Positions 62,101 to 64,000 of a stretch of DNA of 64,000 nucleotides are shown here, piece after piece (position 1 is the first letter of the stretch; each line of letters begins with the position of its first letter). The DNA lies in contig NC_061782.1 in the NCBI RefSeq assembly GCF_022458985.1, positions 17,005,672 to 17,069,671 on the forward strand. The letters are read 5' to 3'. The position numbers were made by a program, and so were the translations under genes. The notes under the pieces are model-generated. The model did no database searches, was not told the DNA's origin, and worked only from the letters and a program-made list of their open reading frames with translations. The DNA is from Mugil cephalus. Taxonomy: Eukaryota; Chordata; Actinopteri; Mugiliformes; Mugilidae.

Positions 62101-63981
62101 AAGAAAAATCAGGATTAGGAAGATCTGAGGGCTGAGCTTTACCATGTTGCTTTTGAGTGTGTTGCTAATTGTAACTAATATATTGTCATAATTTTTGTTG
62201 TTTAGTGACTGGTCAAATAACAATTTACATACCTGTGGTTGGTGAGCAGTAATCTATTTGACAGAAAGACAAGATTAAAATGGTCATTCCACACTACATA
62301 ATAAATGATTAAACAATGACCTTTAGTTTCAAACTAAATCTGACTTTGTCCTGAGTCATTACTCTGCACAGCATCACAGTGGAATTTGACAAACTGATTG
62401 TTCCTACAAGAAATGACTGCAGAGTCCACTGATACTGTTCATTTGTTTCACTTACAGTTATAGTCAGGGCAACAGTCGCCATTTTGTTGACAATCTTGAT
62501 CGCAGTAGCAGCTTCCGTGAAAACCGCCACAGTTGTAGCGACATGAGTGTCCTGGAAAACACAAGAGGATAATGTCTCACCAGACTATTGAAGATCCTCA
62601 GTAAGAAAAGATGAATTCAGTAGAGTTGCTGCTTTAAATGCTCGGTCAAACAAATATTTAAATACTTGTGGTCAAGACAATAAAAGTAAAACTGTTAGTT
62701 TGCACTTCTGCTCTTTTCCTCACTGTCATAAATACCCCAGGGGTTTACCCTTTTACTCGACTTCATTGCAGAAGTAATGTCTAACAAACATTTTCGCTTC
62801 AAAATGATTGATTATAGAAAAATTTTAATACCTGGGGGCACTTCTGTCTCTTCTGGGGCAACTGAAAGAAAAATCAGGTCAAATCTGTCAGTTTTTACTC
62901 ATTTACTCCTCATCACAGCGTTAAAGGTCTGAGGGCTGAGCTTCATTACTTTAATACTGTAAAAAAAAAATCAGCACAAATCTGTCAGTTTTTACTCCTT
63001 TACTCCTCTTCTCATCACAGCGTTAAAGATCTGAGGGCTGAGCTTTACTACTTTTCTACTGACTTTGTGCAATCACGAATTTCATATGACCATTTTTGCT
63101 TTAACGAAATTAATCAAACAAACATTTACATACCTGTAGTTGTTGTTACTTCTGGGGCAACTAAAGAAAAATCAGCACAAATCTGTCAGTTTTTACTCCT
63201 TTACTCCTCTTCTCATCACAGCATTAAAGGTCTGAGGGCTGAGCTTCATTACTTTTATACTGACATGGTGCAGTAACTAATTTAACATCATGATTGTTCT
63301 CCTTAAAACCATTGGTCAAATAAGACGTGTTAGAGACCTGAGGGTTAGGGTTATGAGCTTTACTACTTTCATACTGACTTTGTGCAATCACTAATTTAAT
63401 ATTATAATTTTTGATTGAACAAAAATGATCAAACAAACATTCACATACCTGTAGTTGTTGTTGTTTCCGGGGCAACTGAAAGAAAAGCCAGGATGAAACT
63501 GTAAGTTTTCGCTCATGCTCTTCTCATCACAGCGTTAAAGATCTGAGGGTCGAGCTTTACTAGTTTTTTACTGACTTTGTGCAATCACGAATTTAACATT
63601 ATTGTTCCTTTTAAATGTTTCGTCGAAAAAGACCTGTTAGAGACCTGAGGGTTAGGGTCGGAGCGTTTCTACTTTTATACTGACTCTGTGCAGTAACTAA
63701 TTTAATATCATCAGTTTTGATTCGACAAATTCATCAAACAAACATTTACATACCTGTAGTTGTTGTTACTTCTGGGGCAACTGAAAGAAAAATCAGCACA
63801 AATCTGTCGGTTTTTACTCCTTTACTCCTCTTGTCATCACAGCTTTAAAGGTCTGAGGGCTGAATTTCATTATTTTCATACTGACTTGGTGCAGTAACTA
63901 ATTTAACATCACCATTTTTGATTTGACAAATTGACCAAACAAACGTATACATACATGTAGTTGTTGTTGCTTCTGGGGCAA
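14150..63981 (-). CDS. Giant SMB-repeat / Thr-rich / CUB / ZP-domain glycoprotein gene (3' part)
   Basis: A multi-exon minus-strand gene; the stop codon is at 14150-14152 and the 5' end lies beyond the window. Seen: GT-AG exons join in frame to give, from N to C, Thr-rich micro-exon peptides interspersed with 28 somatomedin-B-like modules, then one CUB domain and a bipartite ZP domain. The assigned exons total roughly 1,750 codons, before counting the unreadable block at 35.8-58.9 kb. Known of the families: ZP domains polymerise extracellular proteins (uromodulin, GP2, DMBT1, egg-coat proteins), CUB domains bind protein or glycan partners, and SMB modules are small disulfide knots. Inferred: a secreted, O-glycosylated, filament- or gel-forming protein. 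The CUB+ZP end resembles DMBT1/CUZD1, but the SMB array is not part of the mammalian proteins, so I assign no symbol. No signal peptide or promoter is visible because the gene start is outside. Module gain and loss would preserve frame because all repeated exons are phase 1-1. Confidence 0.85.
14285..14529 (-). CDS. CUB-ZP gene exon: ZP-C subdomain, second half
   Basis: A 245-nt exon, entering after two bases of a codon and leaving after one. It encodes the end of ZP-C: an N-glycosylation sequon (GNCTYA), FTFKAFQFL, the paired-cysteine stretch VFLQCKVLICQ, then SRCRRGCSNR. The last segment is typical of ZP proteins just before their proprotein cleavage region. QTLVLGPIKL follows and resembles the external hydrophobic patch that blocks premature polymerisation until it is cleaved off. 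RRG/NRVAR provides basic residues for a convertase, although no clean RXXR site with an ideal context stands out. Confidence 0.88.
14849..15009 (-). CDS. CUB-ZP gene exon: ZP-C subdomain, first half
   Basis: A 161-nt exon with acceptor ctgtcag and donor gtaaga. It encodes VTQDPYEVAPNQNLYVQV, a run ending in GDSSVVIFLDTCVASP, then RRYYLVRNG. The N-L-Y-V-Q-V strand followed by a Cys and 'ASP' is the standard start of ZP-C, and the Cys pairs with one in the next exon. It joins 14285-14529 to give GCPID. Confidence 0.88.
15103..15333 (-). CDS. CUB-ZP gene exon: ZP-N second half and linker
   Basis: A 231-nt (77-codon) phase 0-0 exon. The acceptor is ttttaaaag and the donor is gtgtgt. It encodes the ZP-N strand HNGKVVYTNAL, an RRSYFKVNVSC strand with the fourth ZP-N cysteine, and a linker ending SSSYYYK. 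N-glycosylation sequons are visible at NSSG and NVSC. In the family this region covers the end of ZP-N and the interdomain linker. Confidence 0.88.
15437..15612 (-). CDS. CUB-ZP gene exon: ZP-N first half
   Basis: A 176-nt exon encoding VDCSSDYMTIVLKNSYL, then LGYNGNSLYVNDPYCRP and FKFPINSCGNVKG. This is the diagnostic ZP-N opening: a Cys followed by a beta strand, 'LYVNDPxC', and 'FPINxCG'. The donor is gtaaga. The first codon is completed by the G from the CUB exon, giving GHVDC. Confidence 0.92.
15877..16082 (-). CDS. CUB-ZP gene exon: CUB domain, second half
   Basis: A 206-nt exon. It encodes LESCCSCDYISVYDGP, SPYLGKVCNSS, SSSDYMTVVFRADGSV and GFQAEFFSTL, the C-terminal half of a CUB domain. 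The CDYxxVYDG motif supplies an acidic Asp of the type that binds calcium in CUB domains. The domain ends STLTPSSG directly before ZP-N, so there is no long linker between CUB and ZP. Confidence 0.92.
16284..16428 (-). CDS. CUB-ZP gene exon: CUB domain, first half
   Basis: A 145-nt exon, entering and leaving in phases that join the flanking exons. It encodes APCGGSLFSSGTFSSPNHPS, a CVWHL strand and RIFLAFTYLQ, the canonical N-terminal half of a CUB domain (C-G-G-x-L, 'G-x-F-S-S-P-N-x-P'). The acceptor is cttcag; the donor is gtgagt. Confidence 0.92.
16505..16720 (-). CDS. SMB-like module M1 (C-terminal-most), exons 16625-16720 and 16505-16540
   Basis: A 96-nt exon plus a 36-nt exon. The first encodes PSCRYNCGSYLGSCSC, loop HD after a Ser, then CQYYDNCCSDFE. 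The second supplies the last Cys (AYC) and a short Ser/Thr/Pro linker running into the CUB domain. The spacing CX3CX6CXCX3CX5CCX6C matches somatomedin B except that the second gap is X6 rather than the usual longer one. This copy sits alone next to the CUB exons, 5 kb from the array, and has the longest second exon. Confidence 0.85.
16832..17039 (-). CDS. Two Thr-rich 27-nt micro-exons (16832-16858, 17013-17039)
   Basis: Each is 27 nt, phase 1-1, with acceptor ..ttccag or ..tttcag and donor gtctt or gtatg. They encode ATTPPGTTA-like and VAPVTTTTT peptides. They are short O-glycosylation-type linkers immediately before module M1. Confidence 0.75.
17065..17560. repeat. GC-rich interspersed sequence within an intron
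   Basis: About 0.5 kb of very GC-rich sequence in an AT-rich locus; several overlapping open frames on both strands result from its composition. Probably part of a dispersed repeat or a LINE 5' region; family not identified. Confidence 0.5.
17671..18305 (-). pseudogene. Second hAT/Charlie transposase fragment
   Basis: Three frames join by shifts: KTVQVVDVMNTVVKTVNIIR and ARGLYHREFQAFL (18048-18302), VLQWFYSLRSEIDQFLKEK and LADLAFLVDLTHHLNTLN (17852-18139), then LTEFNLRFQDF-like residues (17671-17895). Same family as the fragment at 2965-3330, opposite strand, lying in the gene's intron. Confidence 0.8.
18395..19387 (+). mobile_element. L2/Maui-type LINE 3' part with simple-repeat tail
   Basis: Encodes FLFTLYTTDFQHN, RLVDRFVEWAVRNHLLLNVD and KTNEMVIDFRRKG, then KKACSRLYFLRRLRSFN, IFYQSVVAS, and downstream RQRSAFSKRLRQL, KSFLPQAIRLFNSS. 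It ends in a 3'UTR with AATAAA and a (tctatctg)n tail, typical of this clade. The 18430-18480 tail motif repeats at 19280-19325, so two truncated copies are joined. Frameshifts are present. Confidence 0.8.
19388..19875. other. Intronic sequence without recognised content
   Basis: About 490 bases between the LINE tail and the next micro-exon. I see no coding segment, repeat or RNA gene in it. Confidence 0.6.
19876..21410 (-). CDS. Cluster of seven Thr-rich micro-exons
   Basis: Exons at 19876-19902, 20078-20104, 20269-20295, 20479-20505, 20677-20712, 20962-20988 and 21384-21410. Six are 27 nt and one (20677-20712) is 36 nt, encoding VALETTTVPWTT. The others encode peptides such as VAPEVTTTT and VTLVPTTTS. 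All are phase 1-1, with cag acceptors and gta/gtg donors. The spacing is about 200 bp, rising to ~300-420 bp where extra ~108-bp intronic repeats are inserted (20.8-21.3 kb). Very short exons like these depend heavily on their flanking intron sequence for recognition, and that sequence is strongly conserved here. Confidence 0.7.
20860..21330. repeat. ~108-bp intronic subrepeats with telomere-like core
   Basis: Copies carry gagggttagggttagagc about every 108 bases (20865, 21170, 21278), followed by ctttattactttcatactga. The same subrepeat occurs at 35290-35440, throughout 35.8-58.9 kb, at 59130-60720 and at 63330. Its copy number (0-2 or more) accounts for the variable distance between micro-exons. 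Confidence 0.8.
21575..21887 (-). CDS. SMB-like module M2 (exons 21792-21887, 21575-21598)
   Basis: First module of the main tandem array. The SMB exon encodes PSCRYNCGSNLESCSC, inter-Cys loop SSS, then CQNNGNCC. The 24-nt second exon encodes YCSSTTT. The intron inside the module is 193 nt. Confidence 0.85.
22002..22335 (-). CDS. SMB-like module M3 (exons 22240-22335, 22002-22022)
   Basis: Encodes SSCQHNCGSFLGSCSC, loop LYN, CQYSGNCCYDYT, then HCKPTT from the 21-nt exon. The Tyr before the last Cys is replaced by His. The inner intron is 217 nt, longer than the array's usual 193. Confidence 0.83.
22440..22752 (-). CDS. SMB-like module M4 (exons 22657-22752, 22440-22463)
   Basis: Encodes TSCHNNCGRDLGNCSC, loop SSS, CQSSGNCCSDYT, then FCSSTTT from a 24-nt exon. 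Confidence 0.83.
22868..23173 (-). CDS. SMB-like module M5 (exons 23078-23173, 22868-22888)
   Basis: Encodes PSCRYNCGSNLGTCSC, loop SDS, CQYSGNCCSDYT, then YCVQAP. The VQAP linker lacks Thr, unlike most copies. Confidence 0.83.
23289..23598 (-). CDS. SMB-like module M6 (exons 23503-23598, 23289-23309)
   Basis: Encodes PSCQHNCGSYLGHCSC, loop SDS, CQYYGDCCSDYT, then YCVQAP. The module and its neighbour M7 share the unusual His before the CSC motif. Confidence 0.83.
23714..24026 (-). CDS. SMB-like module M7 (exons 23931-24026, 23714-23737)
   Basis: Encodes PSCRNNCGSYLGHCSC, loop SDS, CQYYGDCCSDYT, then YCSSTTT from a 24-nt exon. Confidence 0.83.
24142..24451 (-). CDS. SMB-like module M8 (exons 24356-24451, 24142-24162)
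   Basis: Encodes PSCRNNCGSFLGSCSC, loop SDN, CQYYGNCCYDYT, then YCSSTT. Confidence 0.83.
24567..24875 (-). CDS. SMB-like module M9 (exons 24780-24875, 24567-24587)
   Basis: Encodes PSCQDSCGSYLGNCSC, loop LYN, CEFYGDCCSDYK, then YCPSTT. Its second exon and inner intron are nearly identical to those of M22, 6.7 kb away. Confidence 0.83.
24991..25300 (-). CDS. SMB-like module M10 (exons 25205-25300, 24991-25011)
   Basis: Encodes SCRYDCGSYRGSCSC, loop ASS, CQDYGDCCFDYT, then YCSSTT. The donor is gtaggt instead of gtaagt and the acceptor is ttttcag; both remain canonical. Confidence 0.82.
25416..25725 (-). CDS. SMB-like module M11 (exons 25630-25725, 25416-25436)
   Basis: Encodes TSCQYNCGRDLGNCSC, loop SSS, CQYYDNCCSDYT, then YCPTNI, a linker not seen in other copies. 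Confidence 0.82.
25841..26150 (-). CDS. SMB-like module M12 (exons 26055-26150, 25841-25861)
   Basis: Encodes TSCQHNCGSYLGNCSC, loop LYN, CQYYGNCCSDYT, then YCVQAP. Confidence 0.83.
26266..26286 (-). CDS. 21-nt Thr/Pro micro-exon between M12 and M13
   Basis: Phase 1-1, acceptor tttcag, donor gtattt; encodes PPTGTT. It interrupts the regular SMB alternation and so lengthens the spacing to the next module. The equivalent copy at 28071-28091 has a destroyed donor. Confidence 0.6.
26485..26794 (-). CDS. SMB-like module M13 (exons 26699-26794, 26485-26505)
   Basis: Encodes PSCRHNCGNYLGNCSC, loop SPS, CQFYGDCCSDYT, then YCPTAP. It is closely related to M15, including the flanking micro-exon segment. 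Confidence 0.83.
26910..27955 (-). CDS. SMB-like module M14, exons separated by an insertion (27860-27955, 26910-26930)
   Basis: Encodes PSCSYNCGKDLGICSC, loop SDS, CEYNGTCCSDYT, then YCPSTT. The intron between the two exons is 929 nt instead of 193 because an unrelated ~0.7 kb sequence sits just inside the donor. The donor itself (gtaagt) is intact, so the module may still be spliced. Confidence 0.78.
27119..27845. mobile_element. Unclassified insertion inside an SMB intron
   Basis: Sequence unlike any other unit begins where the intron consensus breaks off (27118) and ends just before the M14 donor. It includes a TTAATAA/AATAAA-like stretch near 27225 and a GC-richer block at 27530-27640. 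I found no convincing terminal repeats, target duplication or coding segment. It could be a non-autonomous element or an LTR fragment. Confidence 0.5.
28071..28091 (-). pseudogene. Micro-exon with destroyed splice donor
   Basis: The counterpart of 26266-26286, but the donor GT reads AT (c-to-t on the plus strand at 28070). The acceptor is still tttcag. If recognition fails, the 21-nt exon is simply skipped without changing frame. Confidence 0.55.
28283..28592 (-). CDS. SMB-like module M15 (exons 28497-28592, 28283-28303)
   Basis: Encodes PSCRYNCGSYLGNCSC, loop SPS, CQFYGDCCSDYT, then YCPTAP; near-duplicate of M13. Confidence 0.83.
28708..29030 (-). CDS. SMB-like module M16 (exons 28935-29030, 28708-28728)
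   Basis: Encodes PSCLNNCGSYLGTCSC, loop SYN, CQYYGDCC, then the divergent PHVT in place of SDYT, and HCPSTT. All cysteines remain. The inner intron is 206 nt. Confidence 0.8.
29146..29418 (-). CDS. SMB-like module M17 (exons 29323-29418, 29146-29166)
   Basis: Encodes PSCRNNCGRDLGSCSC, loop SNN, CQDYGNCCSDYT, then YCPSTT. Its inner intron is only 156 nt, the shortest in the array, through a deletion near the donor side. Confidence 0.82.
29534..29843 (-). CDS. SMB-like module M18 (exons 29748-29843, 29534-29554)
   Basis: Encodes PSCHNKCGTNLGNCSC, loop LYN, CQYYGNCCPDYT, then YCPSTT. Its 96-nt exon is base-for-base identical to that of M20. Confidence 0.85.
29957..30265 (-). CDS. SMB-like module M19 (exons 30170-30265, 29957-29977)
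   Basis: Encodes PSCRYNCGRDLGSCSC, loop SHD, CQYYGNCCFDFT, then YCPSTT. The SHD loop recurs only in M1. Confidence 0.83.
30380..30689 (-). CDS. SMB-like module M20 (exons 30594-30689, 30380-30400)
   Basis: SMB exon identical to M18, but the second exon encodes YCSSAP instead of YCPSTT, so the two modules share only part of a duplicated segment. Confidence 0.85.
30805..31124 (-). CDS. SMB-like module M21 (exons 31029-31124, 30805-30825)
   Basis: Encodes PSCRYNCGSYLGNCSC, loop SDS, CQYSGNCCSDYT, then YCSSTT. Inner intron 203 nt. Confidence 0.83.
31240..31548 (-). CDS. SMB-like module M22 (exons 31453-31548, 31240-31260)
   Basis: Encodes PSCRYNCGSYLGNCSC, loop SYN, CQKNGECCSDYI, then YCPSTT. 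The QKNGE loop is unique in the array. Confidence 0.82.
31664..31973 (-). CDS. SMB-like module M23 (exons 31878-31973, 31664-31684)
   Basis: Encodes PSCRNNCGSDLGNCSC, loop LYN, CQYYDNCCSDYT, then YCPSTT. Confidence 0.83.
32062..32370 (-). CDS. SMB-like module M24 (exons 32275-32370, 32062-32082)
   Basis: Encodes PSCRYNCGSNLGSCSC, loop SSS, CQYNGDCCSDYT, then YCSSTT. The spacing to M23 is slightly short. Confidence 0.83.
32486..32795 (-). CDS. SMB-like module M25 (exons 32700-32795, 32486-32506)
   Basis: Encodes PSCRNNCGSYLGNCSC, loop SYN, CHYYGNCCSDYT, then YCPSTT. Confidence 0.83.
32911..33220 (-). CDS. SMB-like module M26 (exons 33125-33220, 32911-32931)
   Basis: Encodes TSCRYNCGSYLGNCSC, loop SYN, CQYYGNCCSDYN, then YCPSTT. 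It is the N-terminal end of the continuous array; upstream of it only micro-exon repeats continue until 61.3 kb. Confidence 0.83.
33341..34104 (-). CDS. Micro-exon cluster upstream of M26, partly decayed
   Basis: Apparently functional 27-nt exons lie at 33341-33367 (encoding TTTPSWTT-like residues), 33886-33912 and 34078-34104. Two more positions are damaged: near 33541-33564 the donor consensus has become ATATTT, and at 33716-33750 the acceptor AG is lost (agtaaag on the plus strand replaces actgaaag). Confidence 0.6.
34283..35020. mobile_element. Two head-to-head piggyBac transposase fragments in an intron
   Basis: Minus strand 34239-34469 encodes a segment like VVEQLVPSKGRSKFRQYIPN. Plus strand about 34850-34960 encodes TAGTFRDPYKLRQYVPN and KPAKYGLKI. 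Both correspond to the same conserved piggyBac stretch (consensus-like 'LVPFRGR..FRQYIPNKPAK'), so the two copies are inverted. Both are fragments. They separate two parts of the micro-exon array. Confidence 0.7.
35098..35537 (-). CDS. Micro-exon at 35511-35537 and a broken one near 35098-35117
   Basis: 35511-35537 is a normal 27-nt exon (VAPEATTTT). The copy near 35098 is shortened to ~18 nt and its acceptor reads ttcaa instead of ttcag, so it is probably dead. ~108-bp intronic repeats fill 35200-35460. Confidence 0.6.
35800..58890 (-). repeat. Degraded / badly resolved micro-exon repeat block (~23 kb)
   Basis: The same repeat as the flanks (recurring gttgtt..tctggggcaactgaaag and gagggttagggttagag cores, roughly 40-45 recognisable micro-exon positions). 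Nearly every copy, however, is disrupted by runs of A, C, G or T replacing short mixed stretches, plus 1-3 base losses. Almost no 27-nt exon keeps both splice sites. The edges are abrupt: copies at 35.5 kb and 58.9 kb are nearly perfect. Errors concentrated in homopolymers favour low-quality long-read consensus over ageing. All open frames within it are meaningless, and the real number of micro-exons here is unknown. Confidence 0.85.
56752..56860. repeat. Extreme homopolymer runs
   Basis: Long T runs alternating with G runs (a T run of over 20 at ~56828-56853, a G run of 10 or more at ~56808-56818). This is the most distorted point of the degraded block; an artefact is likely. Confidence 0.8.
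58935..60832 (-). CDS. Seven intact Thr-rich micro-exons
   Basis: 27-nt exons at 58935-58961, 59356-59382, 59557-59583, 59869-59895, 60066-60092, 60379-60405 and 60806-60832. Each is phase 1-1 with a cag acceptor and a gtatg donor, encoding VAPEATTTT, VAPEVTTTT or VAPETTTTT variants. Distances between them alternate around 200, 310 and 420 bp, that is a ~200-bp exon-bearing unit plus 0, 1 or 2 copies of a ~109-bp intronic repeat. Confidence 0.7.
61121..62861 (-). CDS. Longer micro-exons around modules M27 and M28
   Basis: Exons at 61121-61153 (33 nt), 61872-61898 (27 nt), 62064-62096 (33 nt) and 62832-62861 (30 nt), all multiples of three. The 33-nt type ends in a PWTT- or SWIT-like stretch instead of plain Thr. 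Between them a block containing 'caggggtttaccc' occurs several times (61020, 61800, 61970, 62740), showing duplication of the whole segment. Confidence 0.65.
61299..61616 (-). CDS. SMB-like module M27 (exons 61521-61616, 61299-61319)
   Basis: Encodes SSCRHNCGGFTGSCYC, loop DQA, CQQNGDCCPDYS, then YCSPTT. Unlike the main array it keeps CYCDxxC, the Asp-containing form seen in classical somatomedin B domains. The inner intron is 201 nt. Confidence 0.85.
62233..62551 (-). CDS. SMB-like module M28 (exons 62456-62551, 62233-62253)
   Basis: Encodes HSCRYNCGGFHGSCYC, loop DQD, CQQNGDCCPDYN, then YCSPTT. It is the most N-terminal SMB module visible and a ~935-bp-spaced duplicate of M27. Confidence 0.85.
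63134..63981 (-). CDS. Four Thr-rich micro-exons at the window edge
   Basis: 27-nt exons at 63134-63160, 63449-63475, 63754-63780 and 63955-63981 (VAPE-type). The acceptor of the first is ctttag instead of cttcag. The array runs off the window, so the gene start is further upstream. Confidence 0.68.
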
Positions 63982-64000
63982 CTGAAAGAAAAATCAGGAC

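Noticed and set aside
58935..63981. Interstitial telomere
   Set aside because: Only two TTAGGG-type hexamers occur per 109-bp subrepeat; no long pure array.

Overview
The window is vertebrate nuclear DNA, almost certainly from a ray-finned fish. It has short GT-AG introns, no operons, and many teleost-type transposon relics: hAT/Charlie, hAT with a BED finger, Tc1, piggyBac, an L1-type LINE, an L2/Maui-type LINE and a solo LTR. I see no prokaryotic genes, rRNA, tRNA or CRISPR.

Layout. (1) 1-13.6 kb is intergenic transposon debris: a ~0.45 kb direct repeat (1-485 and 1057-1486), then a 7.0 kb hAT/Charlie element (2625-9631, 8-bp target duplication with one mismatch). The Charlie is split by a ~5.1 kb element with inverted ends, which itself carries a Tc1 remnant, a small inverted-end element and a 779-bp solo LTR. 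A BED-type hAT and antisense L1 fragments follow (10.7-13.6 kb). (2) 13.8-64 kb is one large minus-strand gene, whose 3' end lies in the window and whose 5' end lies beyond 64 kb. Seven exons at 14150-16428 encode a CUB domain followed by a zona pellucida (ZP) domain. Upstream of these is a long exon-duplicated region. (3) The duplicated region has two kinds of module. One is a somatomedin-B-like (SMB) Cys-rich module made of a 96-nt exon plus a ~21-nt exon; 28 pairs are visible, mostly at a ~425-bp period between 21.6 and 33.2 kb. The other is a micro-exon, usually 27 nt, encoding Thr-rich peptides such as VAPEATTTT; 29 look intact. All of these exons are phase 1-1, so modules can be gained or lost without shifting the frame. 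(4) 35.8-58.9 kb carries the same micro-exon repeat but is riddled with homopolymer runs and small indels, with abrupt edges. I read it mainly as poorly polished assembly, not biology.

The visible exons predict a protein of at least ~1,750 residues in this order: [Thr-rich linkers and SMB modules]n, CUB, ZP-N, ZP-C, short hydrophilic tail. This is a secreted, probably polymerising, mucin-like glycoprotein of the DMBT1/CUZD1/uromodulin type. It is the most interesting content here: a ZP-family protein whose length seems to be set by tandem duplication of intron-bearing modules. Its biological role (egg envelope, gut or skin mucus, or pathogen binding) cannot be read from the sequence.
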